A stretch of DNA of 64,000 nt from Thermotoga caldifontis AZM44c09 (GCF_000828655.1 NZ_AP014509.1:1612001-1676000), one strand, 5' to 3'. Counted from the stretch's first letter, positions 1 through 7,837 are shown. Numbers and translations: made by a program. The notes: generated by a model not told the origin, from the sequence alone.

Positions 1-295
1 TCTCGGCCACAGTCAGGTTGTTCACCAGCATGAAGTGCTGATGCACCATTCCGATACCCATCGCTATCGCGTCACGAGGACTTTTGAAGCTGACCTTCTT
101 GCCAAAAATACGTATCTCGCCGGAATCTGGTTTCAAGAGACCGTATAGCTGGTTCATGAGTGTGGTCTTTCCCGCCCCGTTTTCCCCCACAATCGCGTGT
201 ATCTCTCCTTTATACACTGTCAAATCCACGTGGTCGTTCGCAACCACCTGTGGAAATTTCTTCACTATCTGGATCATCTCCACTGCCTTTTCCAC
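1..295 (-). CDS. Sugar/nucleoside ABC transporter ATP-binding protein (N-terminal part, cut by window edge)
   Basis: Only the first ~98 residues lie in the window. They contain a Walker A motif (GENGAGKTT) and a Q-loop region (GMVHQHFML), typical of the ATPases that energise carbohydrate- or nucleoside-type importers (RbsA/MglA/YufO type). I place the start at a GTG because an AGAGAGG ribosome binding site lies 8 nt upstream; the ATG 6 codons further in has no such site. The gene follows the BMP-family binding protein directly, so it should be the ATPase of the same importer, with permease genes expected further left. A hairpin sits between the two genes. The family call is firm; the substrate is inferred from the BMP partner. 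Confidence 0.9.
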   Translation of the reverse strand, partial: MEKAVEMIQIVKKFPQVVANDHVDLTVYKGEIHAIVGENGAGKTTLMNQLYGLLKPDSGEIRIFGKKVSFKSPRDAIAMGIGMVHQHFMLVNNLTVAE

Positions 296-318
296 GCTTT
301 CAACCTCTCTTTGAACAA

Positions 319-336
319 GGGGCGCCGAGCGGCGCC
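319..336 (-). terminator. Intercistronic stem-loop between binding protein and ATPase genes
   Basis: A perfect 7-8 bp GC stem (GGGGCGCC / GGCGCCCC) lies just after the binding-protein stop. In the gene direction it is followed by TTGTTC rather than a clean T-run. It probably acts as a partial terminator or 3'-end stabiliser, allowing more binding protein than transporter to be made. The other strand has a TTTTTT tract next to the stem, but no gene ends there in that direction. Confidence 0.6.
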
Positions 337-344
337 CCATTTTT

Positions 345-1427
345 TCAGAACGGGAACGATATGGCGGGAACCTGGAACGCCTTGAGTGCGTCTTCCGTGT
401 CTGGAATGACGAGTTTGCCGTCCTTTATCAGTTTCGTGAGGTATTCGAGCTCGGCGATGACCCTGTTCGGTATCATGCCCTTGGTGTACTTCATCGGGCT
501 CACGCCGGCACCATTTTCCTTGACGCCGAGAACTTTCAAGCCGCCTTCGAACGTGCCTTCCCACGCTGCTTTAACGCCGTAGTAGGCTGCCATAGAGATT
601 CCCTTCATCGCGCTGCAGAGCACGGCACCCGGAGCCATGTAATCCTGATCGACGTCCACACCGATCGCGAAGAATCCTTTGCCGTTCTTCGTGACGTAGT
701 CGATGATGTCGACCAGCCTGTCAGAACCCACGAGTGCGACCATCTTCTCCTTCGCGGCTTCGATACCACCGTTACCGCAGGCACCGGCCGCCAGGAAGAC
801 GATGTCCGCACCCTGAGCGTACTGTGCCATCGTGAGGTCCTTACCCTTCTTAGGATCTTCGAAGTCGTTGGTGTAACCCCTCAAGATCTCAACCTTTTTC
901 TTGTGTAGTGTGGAGTAAATCTTGGCACCGGCTTCATAACCGTAACGGAACCTTTCGACCGGTGGGATCGGAATACCTCCAACGAAACCGATCTTTCCGG
1001 TGGCAGTCATGGCCGCAGCGATGTAACCGGCGTAGAAACCTGCATGTTCCTCCTTGAATATGTAGCACAGCACGTTCGGTAAGCTCTCTCCCTCAGGTGG
1101 CACGATGTCGATTCCGACAAAATACACGTTCGGGAACTGCTTGGCAACCTTGAACAGCGCGTCCGTCATCATGAATCCCACTGCGAAGACCACGTCCGCT
1201 TCCTGTGCTGCCCTGGTGAGGTTGGGTATGTAGTCTGCCTGCTCGTAGGATTGAATGACCTTGGCCTCTGCTTTGATCTCTTTCGCTGCCGTTATGATGC
1301 CTTCCCATGTTCCATCGTTGAAGGACTTGTCACCCAGACCTCCAACGTCTGTGACCATGATGACTTTGAACGCCATGGCGAAGACCGCGAGCGCGACGAT
1401 CAGAAACAACGCGATCAACCTTTTCAT
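345..1427 (-). CDS. BMP-family (Med/BmpA-like) ABC transporter substrate-binding protein
   Basis: This is a 360-residue periplasmic solute-binding protein. It has an N-terminal hydrophobic signal segment (residues 1-20, MKRLIALFLIVALAVFAMA) and no lipobox cysteine that I can see. The family signature follows: VTDVGGLGDKSFNDGTWEG near residues 25-43, then GFMMTDALFKVAKQFP and VGGIPIPPVERFRYGYEAG. BMP proteins such as PnrA bind purine nucleosides or related sugars and deliver them to an RbsA-type importer. The start ATG overlaps the stop of the upstream membrane-protein gene by 4 nt, so the two are probably translationally coupled. The ATPase gene follows. The exact ligand cannot be told from sequence. 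Confidence 0.9.
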   Translation of the reverse strand: MKRLIALFLIVALAVFAMAFKVIMVTDVGGLGDKSFNDGTWEGIITAAKEIKAEAKVIQSYEQADYIPNLTRAAQEADVVFAVGFMMTDALFKVAKQFPNVYFVGIDIVPPEGESLPNVLCYIFKEEHAGFYAGYIAAAMTATGKIGFVGGIPIPPVERFRYGYEAGAKIYSTLHKKKVEILRGYTNDFEDPKKGKDLTMAQYAQGADIVFLAAGACGNGGIEAAKEKMVALVGSDRLVDIIDYVTKNGKGFFAIGVDVDQDYMAPGAVLCSAMKGISMAAYYGVKAAWEGTFEGGLKVLGVKENGAGVSPMKYTKGMIPNRVIAELEYLTKLIKDGKLVIPDTEDALKAFQVPAISFPF

Positions 1428-3346
1428 ACCGACTCCCCCCTTCTGAAGAGTTTGAAAACGTTGATGACAACCAGAAAGATAGCCGTCAGGAAGAGCAACG
1501 GATTGACGAACGAACGTGTCTGCAATATCAGCACTGGTGATGTTTGTTCCACGATCAGGATCAACTTATGACTGCTCAACCACGCCCAGATAGAACCGAT
1601 CAGGAGAATCACAGACGGTCCGAGAGATATCTTAGGACTCAGGAAGAAACCTGTCAAGAAGACGAGTAAGAGAACCAGAAGGACCGAAAGCGAGTATCTG
1701 TTGTTGAAAACGTTGATGTGTGGTGGCCGTACATCTTTTGAAGCTTGAAAAATTTCCTGATCGAACGTTGGTAAAAGATCGGAGAGAATGGGATACTTCA
1801 CACCGAACAGATCCTGCACGTGTTGTCTGAACTCATCTCTGAGCTTTGGCGCAGAGTAGCTTACCAACCTCTTACTGTATTTGAGTAGCGCATCGAGGTC
1901 TTTCCTGAAACTTCTCATGCGTGACTCCTCGTCGAGCAGGTAAAACCTCAGGGTGCTGGACAGAGGTTGAAATTCTCCCAGCCTCGCACTGGCGTTGCTG
2001 TAGCTGAAAAAGTTCGAACGGTCGTTGAAAAAGACGGCGTGTCTCGGCGTCAGGACGATCTCCGTTATGACTCCTTTCGAATTGAGACTGCTGAGTCTTT
2101 CGACGAGGTCATCGATCACGGCCTTCGTGTCTTCCAGACTGGTGTACATGGTTGATGACAGACGTCTGACGTAATAAACCACTCGCGAAAGTTCGTCGAC
2201 GTACAGCTCTCGCTTCAGAAGATCGTAGTACTTCGACTCGAGGAAACTTTCCTGTCTGTCCATAGACAGCTCCTCACATCGTGGAACCAACGGTACGATG
2301 AGAGATAACACTATCAAAGCTATGGAAACGATCTCAAACAACTTCGAACGTCTTTTGGGTAATCTGAGAATCGCAAACGCAAGACCCAGAAGCAGGACCA
2401 AACCGTAGGCCATAGACTCGTACCGTGATGTGGGGTCGAAGAGGAAGAAAAGGTAAACGGATTCGAAGACCAAGATGCCGCTCAACGCGATATTTCGAAT
2501 CTTCGAATATCTGAACGTCACCAGTAGTACCAAAGCATAAACGACGAACCTCAACCACCAGTAGTTCCTCGTGTTCGGTGTCAGTTTCTGAACCATCTGT
2601 GCCATGCTCGCTTGAAGACTCGTGATCGGTTTGACGATGTCTCTTGCCACGAAAGCCGATTCTCTGTTTATGTGCGCCACAACCCTTGCAGGGTCTTTCT
2701 GTATGTTTTCGAACGCCCTGCTCACGGCTTGATCGAGTATTGCTTGAATGCTTGGATCCTCATAGAACTGCGTTAAATCCGAAAGATGCTTCAGATCGGC
2801 TGGGGGAGTGAAAACGTAGTCCGAGAGTTCGAGTTGAAATCTCTGTTGAACGTTCACCGGCGGCCTTTCATTCGTGAGCCCCAGCTGGTAAGCTATGATC
2901 CACGAGAAGAACGTTCTCGCTTCCCTGCTCACCACATCTCTGTACCGGGTGAAGAAATCTATGAAAGAAGCGTTCTTCATCACCTGATCGGCAGCCAGGC
3001 GTGTCTTCGACAGTTTGCTCGAAAGGTACGAAAGGAACAGCGCACCGGCGAGCTGTTCTTCTTCGCTCTCGAAACTGTACGAACTGTAGATCAATCCCAG
3101 ATAGTATCCAAGATCCGGCGTGGCCTCCCTTTTGTCCACGCTGCCGGCGATCAGGAACCTGTAGAAACGATACAAGGAAAGATGGCGCAGTGACTCTTCC
3201 ACCTGGATGAGGAACGGATGCTGGATCGAGCCCGATTCGTACTCACGAACCAGCTGCAGATAGAGTTGCAGCGCATCAGGTACCTGGAGAGCTAAAAAGG
3301 TCAAAGGCAAAAGTAATACACAGATCAGGAAAATTCTCCTGAGCAC
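1424..3346 (-). CDS. Unknown polytopic membrane protein coupled to the BMP importer
   Basis: I do not recognise this ~640-residue protein. It has an N-terminal signal/anchor helix, a mostly helical extracytoplasmic stretch of ~230 residues, and about four membrane helices in the middle (around WWLRFVVYALVLLVTF and GLVLLLGLAFAIL). A second soluble stretch of ~200 residues and three C-terminal helices follow. The start is set by a GGAGG site 7 nt before a GTG; the upstream ATG lies at the promoter-proximal edge and has no ribosome binding site. It is the first gene of the operon and overlaps the BMP protein gene by 4 nt. A role with the importer (sensor, accessory or permease-like part) is inferred from position only. 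Confidence 0.75.
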   Translation of the reverse strand: MLRRIFLICVLLLPLTFLALQVPDALQLYLQLVREYESGSIQHPFLIQVEESLRHLSLYRFYRFLIAGSVDKREATPDLGYYLGLIYSSYSFESEEEQLAGALFLSYLSSKLSKTRLAADQVMKNASFIDFFTRYRDVVSREARTFFSWIIAYQLGLTNERPPVNVQQRFQLELSDYVFTPPADLKHLSDLTQFYEDPSIQAILDQAVSRAFENIQKDPARVVAHINRESAFVARDIVKPITSLQASMAQMVQKLTPNTRNYWWLRFVVYALVLLVTFRYSKIRNIALSGILVFESVYLFFLFDPTSRYESMAYGLVLLLGLAFAILRLPKRRSKLFEIVSIALIVLSLIVPLVPRCEELSMDRQESFLESKYYDLLKRELYVDELSRVVYYVRRLSSTMYTSLEDTKAVIDDLVERLSSLNSKGVITEIVLTPRHAVFFNDRSNFFSYSNASARLGEFQPLSSTLRFYLLDEESRMRSFRKDLDALLKYSKRLVSYSAPKLRDEFRQHVQDLFGVKYPILSDLLPTFDQEIFQASKDVRPPHINVFNNRYSLSVLLVLLLVFLTGFFLSPKISLGPSVILLIGSIWAWLSSHKLILIVEQTSPVLILQTRSFVNPLLFLTAIFLVVINVFKLFRRGESV

Positions 3347-3368
3347 ACTCCATCCTCCGTACATTCAA

Positions 3369-3396
3369 AATATAGCACATGAAGGTCGAACGTGAA
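3369..3396 (-). promoter_or_regulatory. Probable sigma-A promoter for the membrane protein-BMP operon
   Basis: Reading left, TTCACG (3396-3391), a 16-nt spacer and TATATT (3374-3369) lie about 20 nt before the ribosome binding site of the membrane-protein gene. The -10 is good and the -35 moderate. Confidence 0.5.
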
Positions 3397-3419
3397 ACAC
3401 GCAGAGTCCACACTGTCCC

Positions 3420-3451
3420 ATTGGAAATTTTGCTGCTAAAAAGATTCCAAT
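3420..3451. repeat. Inverted repeat in the divergent intergenic region
   Basis: ATTGGAA (3420-3426) and TTCCAAT (3445-3451) form a perfect 7-bp inverted repeat separated by 18 bp. It lies between the leftward BMP operon and the rightward BTAD regulator gene. It could be an operator for either or both, but no specific regulator can be assigned. Confidence 0.4.
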
Positions 3452-3546
3452 TGAAAAGATGGACATTAACCTTCGGGTTGGGTCACAAATCTAAGAATAT
3501 GTCCCACGTAAACATGGTAAAATAAAATCAGAAGGGGATAGGGTAA

Positions 3547-4512
3547 ATGAAGGTGTCCCTGTTCGGTGATTTAAGGTTCATGAATGACGATGGGAAAGAT
3601 TTAGATCCACAATCCATAAGGTCGAGGAAAGCGCGTGATCTGTTGCGATATTTTGTCGTTTTCCACAGGCGGAGGATCCCCAAGGAAGTTTTGTTCGAAA
3701 CCTTCTGGCCAGACATGGAAGAAAATTACGCCTGTAGAAATCTACAGACAGCGGTATCCATGATTCGAAGGTTTCTCGGAAAAGATCTGCTGACTTACCG
3801 TGACGGGACTTACTGCTTCGATGAGAGCAGCGAAGTTTCTGTGGATGCGGAAGAGTTCGAGAAAAAGATCGCAAAAGCGAGATCGTGTGGCAATGTAAAA
3901 GACAAAGTTGCGATCCTAAAATGCGCTGTGGACGAATATCTGGACGATGTTCTGATCGAATGTGAGTATGAAGATTGGACTGTGCAGGCACGGGAACATT
4001 ACAAAGATCTTTTGATCGGAGCACTGCTCGAATTGATCGCGTTCCACGAGGCAGAGAATGAGTATACAGAAGTGTGTAACCTATCGAAAAGGGTGCTGGA
4101 GAAGGATCCGTTCAACGAATCGGCGTGTTTGAGTCTCCTCAAAGCTATGGGCGAGCTCGGCCAAAAGCTTGAAGCCATGAATTTTTACAGATCTTTCGCA
4201 AAAAGGATGGAGAAGGAGCTCGGTGTGATTCCCTCACAAGAACTCAGAGATTTCTACGAACATCTCCTTGCACAGCGAAAGAGAATCGTGTGGATCATCA
4301 CCATCGAGACAGATCGAACCGATGAAGTCGTTCAGTATCTGAAAGGAATTGTCAGGGAAGCCGATGAGATCAAGATTTTTTCAAAAGGAAAGCTCGGCGT
4401 CTTCATACGCGACGTTGACGATTCCGTCGCGCAATCGATTCAAAAGAGGATAGAATCGGCTTTGAAACGGTGCCCTTCTCACTGCAAAATTTCCCTGAGG
4501 ATGGCACGCTGA
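3547..4512 (+). CDS. BTAD (SARP-like) transcriptional regulator
   Basis: This 321-residue protein has an OmpR-type winged helix at the N terminus (residues ~1-90; SRKARDLLRYFVVF, ETFWPDMEENYACRNLQTAVSMIRR). An all-helical bacterial transcriptional activator domain follows (residues ~95-245; KRVLEKDPFNESACLSLLKA, YRSFAKRMEKELGVIPSQ). The order is that of SARP family regulators, which bind direct repeats spaced by one helical turn and recruit RNA polymerase. The last ~75 residues (from KRIVWIITIET) form a small alpha/beta-looking domain not usual in minimal SARPs, possibly a sensory part. An 11-bp-phased repeat array lies immediately downstream, before the next gene. The ribosome binding site is GGGGATAGGG, just upstream of the ATG. 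Confidence 0.85.
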   Translation: MKVSLFGDLRFMNDDGKDLDPQSIRSRKARDLLRYFVVFHRRRIPKEVLFETFWPDMEENYACRNLQTAVSMIRRFLGKDLLTYRDGTYCFDESSEVSVDAEEFEKKIAKARSCGNVKDKVAILKCAVDEYLDDVLIECEYEDWTVQAREHYKDLLIGALLELIAFHEAENEYTEVCNLSKRVLEKDPFNESACLSLLKAMGELGQKLEAMNFYRSFAKRMEKELGVIPSQELRDFYEHLLAQRKRIVWIITIETDRTDEVVQYLKGIVREADEIKIFSKGKLGVFIRDVDDSVAQSIQKRIESALKRCPSHCKISLRMAR

Positions 4513-4513
4513 G

Positions 4514-4578
4514 TTTTGAGTCGTTCTTGAGTTTTTTCTGAGCTCTTTATTACGATTTTCTGAGAGTTTTCATCTAAG
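4514..4578 (+). promoter_or_regulatory. 11-bp-phased TGAG repeats and promoter: candidate SARP operator
   Basis: Rows of 11 bp from 4514 show TGAG in the same column at 4517, 4528, 4539 and 4561, with row 4 (4547-4557) degenerate. The consensus is TTCTGAGNTTT. The last repeat core ends at 4564. After exactly 8 bp there is a -10-like TCTAAG (4573-4578; 4 of 6 matches to TATAAT), which puts the transcript start just before the GTG of the next gene. Tandem repeats with 11-bp spacing placed 8 bp before the -10 are the known layout of SARP-activated promoters, and a BTAD/SARP gene lies directly upstream. No -35 box is evident, as expected for such promoters. Confidence 0.6.
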
Positions 4579-4596
4579 CTTTTTTCAAGAGAGAAG

Positions 4597-4926
4597 GTGA
4601 CGGCTACGTACAAGTTCAAGTGCATCAACTGTGGGGACGAGAGTTACTCGGCTGCACCGCTGGAGTATCAAAAGTTCCCAAGGTGCGAAAAATGTGGGGG
4701 CAAAATACTGAGAGTGTACCCGCCCATGAGACTGGGTGAGATACTGATCGCTTTGGGAATGATAAACGATCTCGACCTTCAGAAGGCTTTGAAGATCCAG
4801 AACGATCTGAGCGAGCATCTCGTTATAGGTAAACTTCTCATCAAACTCAAGCTCATCAGCGCAACAGAGCTCGAAAGAGCGCTGAAACTCCAGCGTGACA
4901 TGATGGGTGGCGCGCCGATTCAGTAG
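4597..4926 (+). CDS. Small zinc-ribbon protein with MshEN-like C-terminal domain
   Basis: This 109-residue protein has two CxxC pairs (FKCINCGDES and PRCEKCGGK, residues ~8-35) that make a rubredoxin-like zinc ribbon. The rest (LGEILIALGMINDLDLQKAL, then GKLLIKLKLISATELERALK) has the repeated LG-(x)-L-I pattern of the MshEN/GSPII_E N-terminal domain found in PilB/GspE ATPases and c-di-GMP-binding relatives. The GTG start follows GAGAAGG directly, which is tight spacing, and no other upstream start is in frame. Its stop overlaps the end of the convergent BtuD gene by 7 nt. It sits under the candidate SARP promoter. Function is unknown; a small signalling or adaptor protein is inferred. Confidence 0.75.
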   Translation: MTATYKFKCINCGDESYSAAPLEYQKFPRCEKCGGKILRVYPPMRLGEILIALGMINDLDLQKALKIQNDLSEHLVIGKLLIKLKLISATELERALKLQRDMMGGAPIQ

Positions 4927-5699
4927 ATCGCGTACGGTAGGCCCGTCGAGGGATCCTGGATCAACCTGAAACGGGTGTTGTACACGTACTCTAAGAGTTG
5001 CTCGGTCAGCACGCTTTTTGGATGGCCATCGGCGATGATCCTGCCATCTTTCATGATCACGATCCTGTCAGAAAGCCTCACGGCAAAGTTTATCTCGTGG
5101 AACGCCGCCAGGATAGTTCTTCCTTCCCCGTGCAACTTCTTCAATATGTTCAGCACTTCGACAGCGTGGCCTGGATCCAGATGCGCCGTTGGCTCATCGA
5201 ACAGAAGAATAGGTGTGTCTTGCGCGAGGATTCGAGCGATCGAAACGCGCTTTCTCTCGCCAGCGCTCAACTCGTTGAAATATCTGTCGAAATACACGAG
5301 TGCGTCGACCTTCGCGAGGGCTTCCTTCGCTTTCTGAAAGTCGAGTTCGTCCCAGGAAGCGAACAAACTGCCTTTGTACGGGAGTCTCCCTGTCAGAACT
5401 ATCTGACTCACCCGGAACGGGTAGATGGGGTTGAGATCTTCCGTGACGAAACCGATCGTTCTTGCCAGTTTTCTTCTGCTTGTCTTACTCGGCTGCATGT
5501 TCCTGACCAGAACGGTACCACTCGTCGGCTTCAACAACCCTGCCACGAGCTTCAGAAGGGTCGTCTTTCCCGATCCGTTCGGCCCTATGAGCGAGACGAA
5601 CTCACCCTTCTCGATTCGTAGATTTATGGACTTCAGGACGGGTTCATCGGTGTAGCCAAAATCGACGTTGCGCAAGAGTATTTCAACCACGGCCTTCAC
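4920..5699 (-). CDS. btuD: Cobalamin ABC transporter ATP-binding protein BtuD
   Basis: This 259-residue ABC ATPase of the FecE/BtuD class has Walker A GPNGSGKTT (residues ~38-46), signature LSAGERKRVSIARILAQ, Walker B ILLFDEPTAHLD and the H-loop AAFHEINF. It hydrolyses ATP on the cytoplasmic face to drive the BtuC permease. The GTG start overlaps the end of btuC, and a second in-frame GTG 3 codons later has better spacing to the upstream GAAGG. The operon begins with a cobalamin riboswitch, so the substrate is very likely cobalamin or a cobinamide rather than iron-siderophore. It ends at its convergent neighbour with a short overlap and no obvious terminator. Confidence 0.92.
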   Translation of the reverse strand: MKAVVEILLRNVDFGYTDEPVLKSINLRIEKGEFVSLIGPNGSGKTTLLKLVAGLLKPTSGTVLVRNMQPSKTSRRKLARTIGFVTEDLNPIYPFRVSQIVLTGRLPYKGSLFASWDELDFQKAKEALAKVDALVYFDRYFNELSAGERKRVSIARILAQDTPILLFDEPTAHLDPGHAVEVLNILKKLHGEGRTILAAFHEINFAVRLSDRIVIMKDGRIIADGHPKSVLTEQLLEYVYNTRFRLIQDPSTGLPYAIY

Positions 5700-6669
5700 C
5701 CTTCTTTATCAAAACCAGCATCACGGGTACCCCAACGAAGGCCGTCACAACACCTATGGGCATCTCTGAAGGACTCACCACGACCCTCGCGAGTGCATCG
5801 CAGACGGCCAAGAAAGACGCACCGATCAAGGCGCTCGAAACGAGTAGAACTCTGTGGTCTGTCCCGAACAATCTTCTGGCCATGTGGGGTGTGATCATAC
5901 CGACAAAACCTATCACACCAGTTTTTGAAACCACAGAAGCCGTCGCGAGGCTTCCGAGACTGTAGACGATCAGTTTGACCAGTTCGGTGTTCACACCGCT
6001 TATCTTCGCGTGGAGCTCCCCTATCGCCATCGCGTTCAGCTGGTAAGACAGTCCGAGCGATACGATGAAGAAAATCACGAAGGAGGCGAGCGGACCAGGC
6101 AAATCGTCCCAGCTCACACCGGAAAGACTTCCGAACAACCACACGTAGGCGTGCGTTATGTTCCTGCGTAAAAACATCAGCAACGTGATCGTGGCGGAGT
6201 TGAAGAGCACGCTGATCATCACTCCGCTCAGGATCAACTCAACGATGGGTATAGTGCCGTTCTTCTTCGCCAGGACGATGGCTGTCAGCGAGGCAAACAT
6301 GGCGAAGGCGAAACTCAGCGCTGGCAGTTTGTACAGAATTTCGAAACTGCTCACGGTGGCCAGATATATCGACAGGACCGCTCCGAAGGAGGCGCCGGAG
6401 GAGACACCCAGCAGGTAAGGATCCACCAGAGGGTTGCGCAACAAGCCCTGAAACGCGGCTCCCACGGAAGACAGACTCGCCCCGGCTATCAGACCCATGA
6501 GTACACGAGGAAGTCTCAAATTCCACAGGATCGGCCTGTACTTCGAAGCTGGATCGATCAGCACCCGGATCGTTTCCACGAAACTCACCTTGACCGATCC
6601 GAGTGACAAGCAGAGGAGAACCAGGACCACGAACAGCGACACCAGGGCGAGCCATCTGAACCTTTTCAC
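5683..6669 (-). CDS. btuC: Cobalamin ABC transporter permease BtuC (FecCD family)
   Basis: This is a 328-residue FecCD/BtuC-type permease with about ten membrane helices. Family motifs include LRLPRVLMGLIAGASLSSVG near the N terminus, NPLVDPYLLGVSSGASFGAV, and VGMITPHMARRLFGTDHR near the C terminus. Two copies form the translocation pore with BtuD. The GTG start overlaps the stop of btuF (GTGA). btuD starts before its end, so the three genes are one translationally coupled unit. Confidence 0.92.
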   Translation of the reverse strand: MKRFRWLALVSLFVVLVLLCLSLGSVKVSFVETIRVLIDPASKYRPILWNLRLPRVLMGLIAGASLSSVGAAFQGLLRNPLVDPYLLGVSSGASFGAVLSIYLATVSSFEILYKLPALSFAFAMFASLTAIVLAKKNGTIPIVELILSGVMISVLFNSATITLLMFLRRNITHAYVWLFGSLSGVSWDDLPGPLASFVIFFIVSLGLSYQLNAMAIGELHAKISGVNTELVKLIVYSLGSLATASVVSKTGVIGFVGMITPHMARRLFGTDHRVLLVSSALIGASFLAVCDALARVVVSPSEMPIGVVTAFVGVPVMLVLIKKGEGRG

Positions 6670-7562
6670 TTTCGATCACCGTAGAAGTCGTTGTAGAACC
6701 TTTCTATGTACGCTATCAGCTGCGGTACCGGTAAGCTCAGCATGTAACCATCGTAAACGTAGATGCGTTTGTTCCTAACAGCTTTCAACGATTTCAGTAT
6801 CGGATGGTTCGAAATCTTCTCTTTGATCTGCTCCTCAGCGCCTGGCGTGTAATTCGCAACGATGAGGACGTCCGGGTTCTCAGAAACGATGTACTCTAAA
6901 GAAATCGGGAGGAACCCGTTCGGACCTGTGAAAGCCGCCGCGATGTTCGCACCACCTGCGAGCGTGATCAGTTCGTTCAAGTAAGAACCCTGACCACAGG
7001 TCCAGACCTCCCTAACGTCCGGCCCAGGGATGTCCATCAGATAAACCACTTTGACCCTCCTGTCGAGCGGCACGTTGTAAGCTTTCTTGGCGACGGTCAG
7101 GTAGTATTCTTGAAGATCGTTTGCAAGCTTTTTTGCCTTCTCAGGAACACCCATGATCGTGCCCACAAGAACCAGATCGTTCAGAATCTGCTGTACCGTG
7201 TTGGCGTTGAGAACCACCGCTGTGAGTCCCTGTTGTTCGAGTTTGGGGACCTCGGGCAGTTGAAAGCCACCGAAGGTGAACACGACGTCTGGTTCCAGAC
7301 TGAGGATCTTTTCGAGGTTCAGTGGAAAGAGATCTCCGATCCTCTCGGCTTCGAAGTCGTCCCAGTTCGTCACGGCGACGACCCTGTCTTCCAAGCCGAG
7401 GTACTGCAGAAACTTTGTGGTGGAGGGTGCGGCGCAAACCACGCGCTCCGGTTTGCGATCGATCGTGACCAGTCTGCCGGCGTCATCAACGATCGTGATG
7501 GGGTACGTCAGCACGAGCGAAAGCAATGCGACGAGCAACGTCAGGGTTAGAAACCTTCTCAT
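6666..7562 (-). CDS. btuF: Cobalamin-binding periplasmic protein BtuF
   Basis: This is a ~298-residue class III binding protein: a signal peptide (MRRFLTLTLLVALLSLVLTY) followed by two lobes joined by a long helix. Family features include TIVDDAGRLVTIDRKPERVVC at the mature N terminus, TNWDDFEAERIGD and VRNKRIYVYDGYM. The start is set by GGAGGTG 6 nt before the ATG; a TTG 6 codons upstream would overlap that site and is rejected. It is the first gene after the cobalamin riboswitch and captures cobalamin for BtuC/BtuD. Confidence 0.92.
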   Translation of the reverse strand: MRRFLTLTLLVALLSLVLTYPITIVDDAGRLVTIDRKPERVVCAAPSTTKFLQYLGLEDRVVAVTNWDDFEAERIGDLFPLNLEKILSLEPDVVFTFGGFQLPEVPKLEQQGLTAVVLNANTVQQILNDLVLVGTIMGVPEKAKKLANDLQEYYLTVAKKAYNVPLDRRVKVVYLMDIPGPDVREVWTCGQGSYLNELITLAGGANIAAAFTGPNGFLPISLEYIVSENPDVLIVANYTPGAEEQIKEKISNHPILKSLKAVRNKRIYVYDGYMLSLPVPQLIAYIERFYNDFYGDRK

Positions 7563-7587
7563 GGTGACACCTCCCGGCAAAATTTTT

Positions 7588-7618
7588 CACCACCTTCTCG
7601 GTTCCGGAGAAGGTGGTG
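7588..7618 (-). terminator. Riboswitch expression-platform hairpin
   Basis: A 12-bp near-perfect stem (CACCACCTTCTC / GAGAAGGTGGTG) with a 7-nt loop is followed in the transcript by GAAAAATTTTG, just ahead of the btuF ribosome binding site. It sits where a terminator or anti-terminator of a cobalamin riboswitch is expected. The T-tract is short and broken by A residues. Confidence 0.65.
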
Positions 7619-7635
7619 CGCTCGTCGAAGGGCAG

Positions 7636-7797
7636 GTCTCCCGGCTCCCGGATCGTCCTACTCCCCACGCCTTCCCGGCTTTCGCCAGTGGCGTTCGTGG
7701 GTTTCGTCCCCGGTTACGGTGGCGTCCCCGCGCCGGATTTTCACCGGACTTCCCTTTTAAACCCTTTGGGGTACCCTCCGACGCCTCCGTATGAACT
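7636..7797 (-). ncRNA. Cobalamin (B12) riboswitch aptamer
   Basis: Read leftward, the leader contains the conserved core elements in the right order: GGGAAGTCCGGTGAAAATCC, then GCGCGGGGACGCC, the B12 box GCCACTG (7684-7690 on the complement), GGGAAGGCG and GAGTAGGA. It lies between a strong promoter and btuF. Cobalamin binding normally shuts off expression of the downstream importer genes. Boundaries are approximate. Confidence 0.93.
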
Positions 7798-7806
7798 TTC
7801 TATCTC

Positions 7807-7837
7807 ATTATACGATGTTCTCACCGGGTGATGTCAA
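7807..7837 (-). promoter_or_regulatory. Promoter of the btuFCD operon
   Basis: Leftward TTGACA (7837-7832) and TATAAT (7812-7807) are both perfect consensus boxes, with a 19-nt spacer that is slightly long. The start of transcription would be about 10 nt before the riboswitch aptamer. Confidence 0.75.
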
